Shown: piece by piece, positions 25,660-37,007 of the stretch
How positions within the stretch are numbered: the first letter of the stretch is position 1
Layout: each line of letters begins with the position of its first letter
Source of the DNA: Pinus tabuliformis
Lineage: Eukaryota; Streptophyta; Pinopsida; Pinales; Pinaceae
Length of the DNA: 64,000 nt
Direction of reading: 5' to 3'
Assembly: GCA_031772625.1 (NCBI GenBank)
Contig: CM062820.1
Location: forward strand, 1,075,331,369 to 1,075,395,368
Made by a program: the position numbers and the translations under genes
Notes under the pieces: model-generated
Databases searched by the model: none
The model's input: only the letters and a program-made list of their open reading frames with translations
What the model was told of the DNA's origin: nothing

Positions 25660-26924
25660 GATTGTCTAGCAAAGTTCTCAATTTTCTTGGATTGGGGGCT
25701 ACCTGTTCCATACAAGGGTAGATATGCACATTAGGAGATGCGTCCGCGAGGATGAAATTTTTCACATTTTGAAAGCTTGTCACGACGAAACATGTGGCAG
25801 ACGTTTTGTCGATCGGAGAACTAGACATAAGGTGCTATAGACAGGGTATTATTGGCCCACGATCTTCAAAGATGCAAAGAAGTTTGTTCAAGCTTGTGAT
25901 AGTTGCCAAAGCGTAGGACGCCCTATTCAGTCCGATGAAATGCCCCTGAATCCACAGCTAGTTATTGAACCATTCGAGCGATGGGCCCTTGATTTCGTTG
26001 GTCCAATTAACCCATCCTCGAACCAGAAAAAAATATATTTTGGTAGCAACAGAATATGTCACCAAATGGGTTGAAGCAGAGGCATTGCCAAGAGCTACAG
26101 AGGATTCCGTCATACAATTCCTGTTCCATATATTTGTGCGATATGGGCTTCCAAGAGATATAATTACAGATGGTGAACCACAATTTGCTAGTAACAAGAT
26201 TGCTGCAACACTAAAAAACTATCATATCTAGCACAAAATTACCACTCCATACCACCCACAGGAAAATGGTCAAGTAGAAAGTAGCAATAAAATAATAGAA
26301 GCAATCTTAACAAAAACCATTGCGTCACATAGACACGATTGAGCTACAATATTACCAGAAGCCTTGTGGGCTTACAGAACAACATGGAGAAGCACTACCG
26401 ACTATTCACCATACCAATTGGTGTTTGGAAAGGAACCCATTTTTCCCATAGAATTCAAAATCCAAACACTGCGAACAACACAAGAAGTCGGTCTAGATCT
26501 AAATGAGGCACAAATTAATAGATTACATCATATCAATGAGCTAGATGAAATCAGGCTCTTTGCCCTTCAACACATTGCATTGATCCAACAGTAGCGAGCT
26601 AAATGGCATGATTCTCTCATTAAAAAGAAAGTCTTCCGCGAGGGAGATTGGGTGTTCCTATATGATTCCAGGTTTCAGGATTTTCCCGGTAAGCTTCAGA
26701 CTCGTTGGCTAGGGCCATATGAAATCCAGAAGGTACATGATAATGGCACCCTTACTCTAATCACCATTGATGGATCTAGACATACCTTCAAGGAAAACGG
26801 CCACCGACTTCGACTATACTGCAAACCACTTACTCGGGAATCCTTCTACCAGCATCTCCGTGAAGACTCCGACATGCAAATTTTGGAGGAGGAAGAGAAA
26901 TATTCCTCACCTATGATTCATTAA
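25660..26924 (+). pseudogene. Athila integrase
   Basis: A zinc-binding HHCC-type end is seen near 25760-25925 (CHDETCG and ACDSCQSVGRP). The catalytic core follows at about 25960-26330, with RWALDFVGPINP, YVTKWVEAEALP, TDGEPQFAS and HPQENGQVESSN. The frame at 26652-26924 holds the C-terminal GPY/F-like segment WLGPYEIQKV. It is fossil. Confidence 0.9.
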
Positions 26925-27005
26925 GAGATTCACCCGTTTTTACATTTTGTACATAATTCCTTTGTTTTGTTAGCATAAATTATTCTCTGTACATATTTTT
27001 TTTGT

Positions 27006-27612
27006 ATTTTCACTTTGCTGTTCCTTTTCAAAGAATCATCAATTCCATCGTTTTTGCCGTTCCTTTTTTCAAAATAACAACACTTGCATTTTTCTGTTGT
27101 TCCTTTTTCAGAAGGAACAACACTATCATTTTTGCTATTCCTTTTATGAAGGAATAACATTTGTGTGCACTTTTTTTTCTGCTATTCCTTTTCCAAAGGA
27201 ACAACACTTTTGTTTTGCTTTTCTTGTTCCGAAGGAACAACACTTTTTGTATTAGCTGTTCCTTTATCACTTTCATTTTGTTGTTCCTTTTCCAAAGGAA
27301 CAACACTTTTGGTTTTTGCTGTTCCTTTTCCAAAGGAACGACACTTGCATTTTCTACTGTTCCTTTTCCAAAGGAACAACACTTTTGGTTTTTGTTGTTC
27401 CTTTTCCAAAGGAACGACACTTGCATTTTTTGCTGTTCCTTTTCTAAAGGAACAACACTTTTGGTTTTTGCTGTTCCTTTTCCAAAGGAACAACACTTTT
27501 TGTTTCTGCTATTCCTTTTCCAAAGGAACGACACTTGCGTTTTCTGCTGTTCCTTTTCCAAAGGAACAACACTTGTATTTTTTTGCTCTTCTATTTTGAA
27601 ACGAAAAATTCC
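27006..27612. repeat. Array of about 15 palindromic 38-39 bp units
   Basis: The units share the core GTTCCTTTTCCAAAGGAAC, an 8-bp perfect inverted repeat (GTTCCTTT/AAAGGAAC) around TCC. Each core is followed by a spacer such as AACACTTTTGGTTTTTGCT or GACACTTGCATTTTCTGCT. Two spacer types partly alternate. Units are clean in the middle and right (about 27280-27570) and degenerate at the edges. The period near 39 keeps several frames open on both strands, which produces false ORFs. The array lies between integrase and the env-position ORF of the Athila element. Confidence 0.95.
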
Positions 27613-29111
27613 TTTTATTTATGCTTGTTCTCCTTGTTGTTTCAATTAAAGGACAGCTGTTGTTCCTCTCAATATATAATAATTTCGAGTCTTTTGGAGC
27701 ACAACTATACACTTATGCAATGGATACAAAACTAGAGCATACTGAAATCAAAAAATTATATAAAATCGCTATTTTTACAAGAAATTGCTTTGAATTGATA
27801 GGAGGAAAGAGGAAAGGACACAATTATTCATCACTTTTGCTGTCATTATCCTACTAATACTGATATGATTGGTTATCTTTATCATGGTGGTTCTTTTTTT
27901 AAAATTCCCATAATCTTCTTTGATCATTATTAAGGAATAAGAACAAAGGGTATATTTTTCTATTGAGATGTTAAGACTTCTTCCACCATTCCTACTCTTA
28001 AGGAGTGTTGAACCACCCTTTGTGTATAAATAGGAAAGTACTTTATAAAAGAGAAGAAAAAAAGAGAAAAATGTTTATATGACTTGTTTATATGAGTTGT
28101 CAAATGCAGGATAGGGGGTCTCATCAAGAGCCAACCTACCATGATCATAAGGAAGAAAGTGAAGTGGCATTCCCACTATGGCCACCACACCAGGGATATG
28201 ATCCAAGAGGCACATCAAAAAAAATAAAGAGTCCTTGGAACAGGAGGTCTCATCATGAGTTGGCCTATCCACCTTTCACTCCTTCCTAGTGAATGGAATT
28301 ATGGTTTAACTGGTTACCAAGCCAGCACAATGACCTCCATTTTGACATTGCACAACATTTCCTAGGCATACACAAATGATCATGGTTCCATGGGTGAATC
28401 AAACAACTCTGCCAAGGTTATGGAAACCTGTCAGCAACAGAGCTCTATTAATGGTATTGAAGTCACATTCCTTATACACCAATAGCAATCATCAACACCC
28501 TTCTTTGTCTTACATCTTTGAGTACGTCAAATAAGATTATGTATATCACTTCCCTAAATCATTAAACACATGAAAATCTATTATAACCAATCATGACAGA
28601 AAAGTCGATAGTGAGCACATTAGACTTTTTGTGCTCAGCTGTCTTATCCTCCCAGCCTCACATCATATCACAACATTCTCTTATTTGTTAAGCGATCCTA
28701 TTATACACCTTGATTTCGGCAATCTGATCCTTTTATAAACATGGCATTTTAGCATATGATGTTCCTTTATGACTCTGTACCATGGCAGTTCGGCATGCCG
28801 CTCCCTCATTTGACGGCCGAGGATGACTTATCACATTGCAGGGGGGAGGCAGGTGACCTCATAATTTGCTGGTATACGTGTCAGACTATTATTTGAAATT
28901 TTTTTACTTGGGAATAACAAGGCTTAACGGTATATCATTTTTCAATTTGCATGGCTTGCTGTTCCTAAGCTAATTCCGTATTATGCTATGCAGCAATTAG
29001 TGACTCAGGATTTGAATGAGCCTTGCTATTTCATTATTTTCTTTGTGTTTCTAATAGTTTGAGCAGCCTGCTGTTCCATTGCTATCTCTGCGTTTTTACA
29101 ATGAGCTAAAA
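27613..29111 (+). other. Athila spacer between integrase and late ORF
   Basis: About 1.5 kb with no recognised domain. A purine-rich tract GCAGGGGGGAGGCAGG at 28839-28854 resembles a second polypurine tract, some 260 bp before the late ORF region. Confidence 0.5.
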
Positions 29112-31943
29112 CATGGGAGGAAGATCAATTCAGAGAGAACCACATGTATTGAGAGTTTCTGATGCTGCACGGGAAATCCTGGCAAGGGCAGGATGGTTAG
29201 TTTATATTAATCGTTTACAGGAATCCAACGAGACCGTAGCAGTAGAATTCTTGAAGAACTTGTAGGAATATCACTCTACAGTAAGGGGGAGACACATAGC
29301 AGTTACCGATGACATAATTGCAGAGGTCTCGGGACTGCCAGCCACCGGACCTGTGTGGACTCTAAAGAAGGAGAGACTGTGAAATATCATAAAAATCTTC
29401 CAAGATGAAGGCTAGAACTTGACAGTCAGAGGAAAGCGAGTTCTACCAGCAGCATTAGGGGAGTCGTGGGCAGAATTGGCGAAGATAATCCACAGCTACA
29501 TCACCTTTGAAGGCAGGAAAGACATGGTAAGACCACAACACCTTAAACTTTTAGCTGTATTAAAACAGAAATGCTCTGTGAACTTACCTACATTTTTAAA
29601 TTCATTACTTCATGATGTTGCCCGAAGCATGAAAAAATCACAACATGTAGAATCGGTAGTAAGTCACCATGGGCTGATACGACTAATAGTTAGCCACAGT
29701 CTTGCTCAACAACAGAGTAGCTGGGAAGAGCTAATTGTCACGATAGACGGGGTACTGGCTTTGCTAGCCCCAAAACGAAAACATGCTACCAGTACACCGA
29801 ATAGACCATTGAAACGAAGGAAATCAATTAGATTGGCATGGATTAGAGGGAGGTTGGACAAATCCCAAGGGAATACCAGCCAACCAGTGGAGATATATGA
29901 TTCAGGGGATGAGCAACCCTCGCAATTGGAAGGAGAAGAGAATGAGAAAGAATTGGAAGGAAATGAGGAAGGAGAAACGGAGAAAGAGACCGAGAAGTGG
30001 GGGCAGGTGGAGGAAGAGACAAAGCAACGCGAAGAAAGCCCATTGCAAAATCCATTGCAAGAGGACGAATTGGCCCAAATTTTGGCCAATATGGGCAAAT
30101 ATGCCCAACCTCTCAGCCTGCTAGGCCTCCATATTGAAGAAGAACCAAAAGAGAATTCTTCTCAGGACAAAAATGCACCCGAAGAATTGTGCGACGAGGA
30201 AGAAAATGAAGAGAATCATTCCGTTCATGATGAAGGTATGACAAGAGAGAAAAGTGATGAAGATATAGAAGAGGAACAATCTGTTCCCAGCCAGACTACA
30301 CCAGAAGAATTTCATGGAGAATAAGGGGTGGAAAAAAAAGTCACCCAGGAAATAACAGAACTAGCTAGGCTTTTTACTCCTGAGCAACCTAAATAGAACA
30401 ATGAAGGAGCACCCCAAGAAGAAAAACAGGGAATTTGCCAAGATAACAGTCTAGGCCCGAGTAAACAAATAACTGTTCCTTCTAAGGAAACATAAGAAAT
30501 TAAAATATTACGAAAATAACAACAAATATTGTTGAATGTGATAGCACGACTTCGACAACAAACCAGGGTTTTGAAAATGAGAAAGAGAGAAAAAAGGACC
30601 TCGGGGGTAAGACATGCAACCACTCCGGTAAGACCCCTCAAGAAAAAGGTAAGGAGGACTCAAGTCCAGTCTCCCATTCAAAACCAAAAGGAACAACATT
30701 CAGCTGTTACCCATGTTGAAGTGCAAACAAATGATATATTGGCCTGTGACAAAGAAGTTCAGATAGAGGCACAACCCTCTGAAGAAATGAAAACCATAAA
30801 CACGAGATGATGCAATAAGAAGATTCAAGTGAACCTTCTGCTTACCACTACCATGTGGGATAGTGATCCGAGGACAGTAACCCTATGAGAGGGTTTGATG
30901 CAAGCTCAACAAGCAATAGAAAAACTCACAGAACAAACAGTTTCTCGAGAAAAGTATGAAGAATTACAACAACAGCTAAGGAATGTCAATTTATCTGAAA
31001 GCCAGGCTTTTAAAGGATGGCGAAAGGAAGAAGAAAAAGTCGCAAAGGTAACTCATAGGTTAGATGTAGTTATCAAGCAGATGGATACCTTATGCTCTTT
31101 GTACACTGACGTCCTAGCATGTAGAGACCCGCTAAGAATTATGCCTTGTTTTTAATGGAACGATATTTTCAATTGAAAATTAAGGTTGTCAAAGTAGGAG
31201 CCCCTATAGAAATTAATATTATTTATGATTTTATAAATTGTTGTAAGCACTATGAAGTAAAGGTTCAAAGATTATTGTGTGAATTCTATCTGCATAACCA
31301 TGTGTTAGATCAAGAGACAGAGCAGAACCCCGACCCTTTCATTGGGGATATCCAACTGCAGGCATTTATTTCGTTTGGAGTTAATCAAGTCAAATGGCTT
31401 AAAGCTTACAATGCCTTCCAAAGGCTAGAAAATGGATTATATTTATGGTTAAGAGCTGAGCCTAGAAATCCAGTGCAGTTATGGAGGGAACATAGGAACC
31501 TCATGAGGACTCCAGGAGTGATTGAAGCATTAGGACCCATTCATACAACAATCAATTGGCAAGGGATAGAATACTTCTTTACCATTAAAGACCTTGCCAT
31601 TGACGCTGCTAAATTTCGATATCAGATTTCTAATCCGAATATCCAACTCAGGGAACCATTTAATTATGAGAACTTTAAATTAGTCGCTGATCGCTTGAGC
31701 CTCTATGGTGAACTTATCTTGAGGGCAGGGCCATCTTGGTTAGGATATAGGTTTCGGAGTCCGATTATTTGGCACCCTGCACCTGGATACCAAGCCCTGT
31801 ATGAGATGCCTGAGGGTCAGACAGGCCATATTTTTGAACACCTAGTTAGGCATCATGGCTGTAGACCACCACATGAGATCCCGTCTCTAGCCTACTCTCT
31901 CACTGCCTTACATGTCAACTACAATGTTTTCATGAGGGCATGA
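29112..31943 (+). pseudogene. Athila env-position ORF region
   Basis: The region opens with a start codon at 29112 and a segment with VSDAAREILARAGWLVYI, of the kind found at the start of the late Athila ORF. The frame at 29419-30324 (301 residues) ends in a very Glu-rich tail. The frame at 30895-31155 looks coiled-coil. The last frame (31146-31943, 265 residues) is well conserved in composition, with LWREHRNLMRTPGVIEALGP. The position matches the env-like gene of Athila. I see no signal peptide, convincing membrane anchor or fusion peptide, so an envelope role is not supported by the sequence. It is broken. Confidence 0.75.
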
Positions 31944-31964
31944 AAAGGGGTAAGCAGGGGGGTG

Positions 31965-33644
31965 TGTGGAGTACTGAAGAAGGTATGTTTTTATTGATTA
32001 TTTTGTCATCTTTTCTTTAAAACTCATAACCTCTTTGCATCATGAACTAGGTAGATAATAAGAAATCATGAAAAAATCTATGGGATTTATATGCAACACA
32101 AAACTACTAATAATTGCCATTTCTTATGTAGGAAAAGGGAAAAACGAAAGATTGTCGTCCCAAAGAAAAAGACAGGGCAAAGTTAACTGTTGTCCCTTTG
32201 GTAGGGAACCACATGTAAACAAGGCGATCCAAATTGAAGCGTATCAGCCAAGGAAAGGAAAAGGAGATATCGAATTGGTGCAAGAGAACAAATGGATAAC
32301 TGGGAATTAACAGTTTGGTGAATCCCTCAGGATCCTTTGATCCTAAGGGATCACTATCTTAACTATTTTTGCATCATTGATATCTCCGCTCGGCTGTTAT
32401 AAGAAGGGGCAACATTGCTAGCCCGGGGGACGATCTGCTGTTATTTTCTATGTAAATTTCCTTTGTATTTGAAACTTTGATCATCGACTCTCGTTTAGAA
32501 GTGATCCATTATAACTCTGCTTTGAATGCTTTAATATAAATCTGGTTGTTGTTCCATCTTTGATCCTGGAATAATATCAAGCGGTGTTTCCCTGGAGGCT
32601 AAGGGCCCGACCTTGGTGGAACACTTGCTCCTGTACCATTATCTTTAATTCGTGCATGGTTTTCATTATCAGATTTTTTTCAGTAATCTGATGTGTTTTG
32701 TTATTCTACATCACGGTTCTGTTATGTTTGATTTATGTTCGACTGAGTAACATCATTCTCTATGACAGGAATGTCGTATTGTTCATTCTGACTTTGTAAC
32801 ACATTGTTGTTCCTTTAATCTCTGATATAACATTGCTGGTCCTTACAAAATGCTATTACTGTTCAATTGCAGAGTAACTGTGTTGTGACATTCATAAGTT
32901 GGTATTACTGTATTCATCTATGGTTTACACTTAATCGTGATTGTTGTTCAACTGACATTGCTGTTCCATTACGAATTACAATCATTATTCTTTGTAACTG
33001 AGATTGATATTTGTGGTATCGAAGTCAGATTACTGTTTCTCTCAATATTAAAGCATGCTGTGTGTGTTATTTATTTTGGTTCATTGTACATTTACATTGC
33101 TAATCAGTTGCCATTCTATTTCTGTTTGCCGTTCGATTTATTCTTAGAGTAAAGATTGCTATCTGATTTCTATGGGATACGATTTCCACACTTATTTCTG
33201 TAGATTAAGGTTTTGTTGTTTATAAGAACTAGTTGCTGTTCCATTTCCTGTTATTTGAGTTATCATTGCTTTGGTGTGCAGAACGATTTGAAACTGTAGT
33301 GCGCATTGACATTTGTTGTCTAGTTCCTAGGTTGTTGATCTGTTCCTTGATTATCTTTAGTTACATCAGTTTACAAAGGGATGAGTTATTGTTACTGTAC
33401 CCTTGACTGATAATTTTCTTTAGTTTTCTGAATGCATGATTTAAGTCTTAAAGTGCTTTACTGTAAGTAGATCTTGTTTTAAGCATCCGTTTACTCTTGT
33501 ATTTTGAGCACTATACTGCTAGCATTACTATGACAAATGACCACCTCAAACTGAGTACACCCTTTGAGATAACAAATCGTTCCTGAATTGATAAGTTAAT
33601 GTGAGGTAAATAGAGGTGAAAAAGACACTTTTTACTGCTCGACA
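31965..33644 (+). repeat. Athila 3' LTR
   Basis: 1680 bp, matching 19122-20791, ending CA directly before the CCTAC duplication. It is preceded by the purine tract AAAAGGGGTAAGCAGGGGGG (31943-31962). Confidence 0.93.
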
Positions 33645-33649
33645 CCTAC

Positions 33650-33662
33650 CTTAGCGATGATA

Positions 33663-33713
<51 letters not shown>

Positions 33714-33844
33714 CATTGAATGTTTTTACAAGTTCCGACTGGGGTGTCCACAAGATGATCCTTGAAATATTAAAGTACTTCACTCTTCATAAATGACAGA
33801 CTCTATCTTCATCTATTATAGACTTCGCACTTTAGGGAGCAATT
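33650..33844 (+). other. Tat 3' end after the nested element
   Basis: This short resumption of Tat sequence contains a (TA)n run at about 33667-33711 and ends in a weak purine tract before the LTR. Confidence 0.75.
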
Positions 33845-34922
33845 TGTTGCACTAAAAATTGTCACCTTGATATTCTGCTATCTGTGTGAGTTCATTACCA
33901 CTCATACTTTCCCCCTCTGCAAGTCTAAGACACCAGTATCTCATATCAAGCCTGTAAAATAAGAGAAAAGCCCTCAAAAGTCATTAAAAATATGGTTCCG
34001 CACTTTCTCTTTGTATTACCTGCAGTCCCGCACCTAATGGTCATGTATCCTACGAACCTAACTGCTCTGTCTCCGTGTTAAAGGTGCGGACCCCTATAAA
34101 AGTTAAAAGGTGGGAGTATAGTTTGAAAAAATTCACTTTCAGTCATTTCTAGAAGCTTCTAGAAGGAATCTTGAGGTGGCAAGTTCGCTCTTTTAAGGTT
34201 CATGTATCCCATACCTTAAGGAGCTAACCCCTTGATGTGAGGAGCTTATCCCTTTGAAGGAGAATTCTATCCCTTCATAGGTAGACCTGTAACCTCCTCC
34301 TCTACACTATAAAAAGAAGCATTGGGCTGGTTACTTGGGAGGTTAGAAGTTGAATGTTTTTGAGGTGAAATGCTGTTGGGACTTAGTCTTCTTTAGTTGA
34401 GTTTTATGAGGAAAGATTACATACCTCTAAGATCTCATTTTGAAGAGTGCAAGGCTTGTCAAAGTAAAGGAAATTCCTATTTCGGACCCCAGGAAGAGCT
34501 TGTTCAACATCAAGGCTGAAAAGGTTGTAAGGTTCTTCTACTTCAAAGTTAATACAAATAAATTTGTTTTTCTCAATAAGCTGTTGATTCATGGTTTATT
34601 TTATGGATTCCTTGATCACCATAATAGACATGATTTATGATATTTGCTATGCAGGATCTATTTAATGTTTGCTTGTTTGTGATTGCAGGTCCTCAAAGGT
34701 AACTCTTTCGAATGATTGGAGGGTAACTCTTTCGAACGATTGAAGGATGACTACTACAAACAAGCATTGGATCTAAGGTAGGATCTTAACACCTTTGTAG
34801 TATTTACTTATAAATCGCATCTATCTAGAGAAAGATAGGTTTGTTTGTCTGTTTGTTGCTAGACTATCTTCTGATACTAGGGAGATTGACCTTGTCCGCA
34901 AGATCGATTTATCCAGCCAACA
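33845..34922 (+). repeat. Tat 3' LTR
   Basis: 1078 bp, TGTTG...CAACA ends, partner of 6974-8051, immediately followed by ATACC (34923-34927). Confidence 0.92.
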
Positions 34923-34927
34923 ATACC

Positions 34928-35938
34928 TTGAATTCTTTGATCTCTTTTGAGGAAAGTGGCCTTGTTCATGATCATCAAAGGAGCCTCTCTGACTTCTATC
35001 ATTTGACCCGTATTTGTTGAAGCCTTGATTGTTGTTTTAGTTGGACCTTGGATCTCTTCTCTTTTCTGGACACTCTAGGGCATAGTGACCATGCCTTTGG
35101 AAATTGAAGCATTCAATTTTACCCCTTTTAAACATTCTATTTGAATCCCTGGACTCTGGAGTAGGCTTTCTTGAGTTAGATGTTCCTAATATTCCTTCCT
35201 TTTTCTTAGCTTCAGAAAAAAATTTAGAGGGTTGTCCTTCCTCATTCTTTTGAATCCTCCCTCTTGAAATCATCCTAGTATCATCTTGAGTGCACTTGTC
35301 AATGAGCTCATAAAATGTCGAGAACCTATCATTGTTTCTTTTAGTTGTAATAAATGTCTCCCAAATAGGTGGAATACCTCTGAGTACAATTAGTATTATC
35401 TCTCTATCAAAAGTAACTTCTTCGACAAACAACAATTGATCTTTGAGTTGGGATTTCATCATGGAGTGGAAATGCATAGTCTCTCCCTTATTCATCTTGA
35501 TTTCCCTAAGTTGATTCTTCAAAGAAAGAATGTGGCTCAAGTTGTTTACTTTGTACATCCCAACCAATTTATCATACATTTCCTTGGACTTATTTAAATT
35601 TGAAATATAAACAGTCAAATGATTTCTCAATGAATCAATAATAATCTTCTTATATTTGATCTCACCTTTATTGTACTTGGCATTGATAGCAGGAGAAGCA
35701 TTATTTGGAGGCTCGGGTACCTTTCCTTCAACATATTCCAAGACATCATTTTCATCCAAAGTCACATCCAACCTAGTTATCCACATTTCATGGTTAGATG
35801 AGTCCTTCAACTTCTCTTCAATCTTGAAGTATGAGGTAGACATATTGACCAAGTAAAATATGCTCCTTCAAATCAGATTCTTTCAAGGGTGATTGTTCTT
35901 GTCTCCTTGGGCTTGTCTTCACCTCAAATTTGATACCA
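34928..35938 (-). pseudogene. Copia gag of element A, with primer site
   Basis: The 271-residue minus-strand frame at 35037-35852 is a Ty1-copia gag. It has an N-terminal segment with LKDSSNHEMWITRLD, then YKKIIIDSLRNHL, the helical MYDKLVGMY region and a single zinc-knuckle-like segment (HGHYALECP). Between its start and the LTR, TGGTATCAAATTTG (minus strand, 35925-35938) is a tRNA-iMet-type primer site touching the LTR end. Position and strand fit the protease and pol half at 3370-6968. Confidence 0.88.
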
Positions 35939-37007
35939 TGTTAATTTTCTAGTGTTCTATTCTTAGCACAATCACTTATACCAATTCTTATTCAATTAGC
36001 AATAAATTTCTAATATAATTTCAATCTTCTAGTAACAATAAGCCATTTTAGATATAAAAACAACTCAATTGCACAATATAAGGCAACCAAGAACAATAAA
36101 GACACTGTAATTTGGTTAAAGACAAGGGAAAAACCTCACAAGGTGGAAAACCCTTTCCATTTTATTCTATTAGATTGTCATCAAATTTTAAGTAGAAATA
36201 TACAATGTTCAAGTACATCAATAATAAATCAAAGTTCAAAGCCTTGAATAGACATTCACCATCCACTATCCAATCAAAGATGAGCCCAAAAAGTAAACTT
36301 TGGTAAAAAATCATATCTGCAAATTCTGGTCAAAGTTAACAGCAGCAACAATAGCCATAACCAGTCTTGGTCAATGGTCAAATCAACCTCCAAAAGCTTC
36401 GGTCAAGATATCAGAAAACTTGGTCCCCTTAGCTCAGTCAAACTCAATTAAAACAATCCCAAAATTGTGCCTCAAAATCAATAAACGTCAAAGTCAACCT
36501 TGCGGTCAAAGGTTGCCTCAAGTCTGCGATCAACTATGGTGAAAGTGCCCATAAATGTTTTTCCTCCTTGCTCCTAAAGTCAGCCTTAAAAACAAATCCA
36601 AAATCCCAAGTCAAACAAAGTCAAACCATGCCCAAAATCCTAAAAGTCAACATTGGTCAAAGGCTTCAAACATAAGTCAAATTTGATCAATGGATTCTCT
36701 CACTCCCCTACTTGGACGTGCGAAATCAGACCCACAATTTTAGAGTTGCATGAGCCAAACATGAGAAGATGTTATGTGATAATGATGCCTCCAAGCGATG
36801 TGACATGAAGTCTATTTATATAAGGCTGAGGAGGTCGAATTTCCTTGCCCATGCCAACTTGTACATTTTTGTAGTTGTGGGTTTCATATTCAAATAATAT
36901 TTTTCCTTGAGTAAATTAAATTCTTCCAAGGGCTAGTAGGGTCTCTAGAGGATGAGGAGGGATTCCCAAGAGGAGGGAATTTCTACCTCAATTATCCAAT
37001 TTCAACA
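35939..37007 (-). repeat. Copia LTR of element A (right side)
   Basis: 1069 bp. The outer end reads TGTTGAAATTGG and the inner end AAAATTAACA in the minus direction. A TATA-like TTATATAAATA is present on the minus strand near 36811-36821. A partial second copy is at 45523-46231. It does not resemble the LTR at 2374-3369. Confidence 0.85.

Larger units (their letters stand above)
19122..33644 (+). mobile_element. Ty3 Athila-lineage element nested in the Tat
   Basis: A 14.5-kb plus-strand element with LTRs at 19122-20791 and 31965-33644. It is flanked by the 5-bp duplication CCTAC at 19117-19121 and 33645-33649. Recognised parts: primer site, gag with two zinc knuckles, protease, RT, RNase H, integrase with a GPY/F-like end, a palindromic array, an env-position ORF and a 3' purine tract. 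The primer site type, the VDLGAAIN protease signature and the late ORF point to Athila. The copy is broken, with many interruptions, but every expected part is present. LTRs differ by about 3-4% in sampled stretches. Confidence 0.93.
6974..34922 (+). mobile_element. Ty3 Tat-lineage element, carrying a nested Athila
   Basis: Plus-strand Tat-type fossil bounded by two 1078-bp LTRs (6974-8051 and 33845-34922) and the 5-bp duplication ATACC at 6969-6973 and 34923-34927. Its own length without the nested Athila is about 13.4 kb, typical of these large elements. Recognised parts in order: primer site, leader, gag with zinc knuckle, protease, integrase, an RNase H placed after integrase, an antisense ORF, and a repeat-bearing 3' region. 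The RNase H after integrase and the antisense ORF are features of the Tat lineage. RT was not recognised. It is broken, with at least half a dozen interruptions, and was probably non-autonomous. Confidence 0.9.
2374..37007 (-). mobile_element. Ty1-copia element A, split by a Tat insertion
   Basis: Minus-strand Ty1-copia fossil. Reading from the right it has an LTR (35939-37007), a tRNA-iMet-type primer site, gag (35037-35852), protease, integrase, RT, RNase H and a partial LTR (2374-3369). The 5-bp duplication ATACC at 6969-6973 and 34923-34927 shows that the two halves were one element before the Tat insertion. Without the insert the element is about 6.7 kb, a normal copia size. It is clearly broken, with many interruptions. 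Its two LTRs do not look like a pair, which is discussed as a finding. By eye it belongs to the oldest layer of the window. Confidence 0.85.

Noticed and set aside
27006-27612. CRISPR-like array
   Set aside because: Repeats are palindromic and regular, but the spacers are not unique and fall into two repeated types. The context is a plant retroelement and no cas genes are present.
27028-27649. Several overlapping long frames on both strands (up to 177 codons)
   Set aside because: They are by-products of the palindromic array, whose period near 39 keeps frames open. All read low-complexity repeats such as KEQQKPK or FPKEQHF.
29706-30641. Minus-strand frames opposite the Athila late ORF
   Set aside because: They are Ser/Phe/Leu-rich shadows of the Glu/Lys-rich plus-strand coding sequence.
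29112-31943. Host gene or true viral envelope gene
   Set aside because: It lies between Athila integrase and the 3' LTR in the usual late-ORF position. No envelope features were seen.
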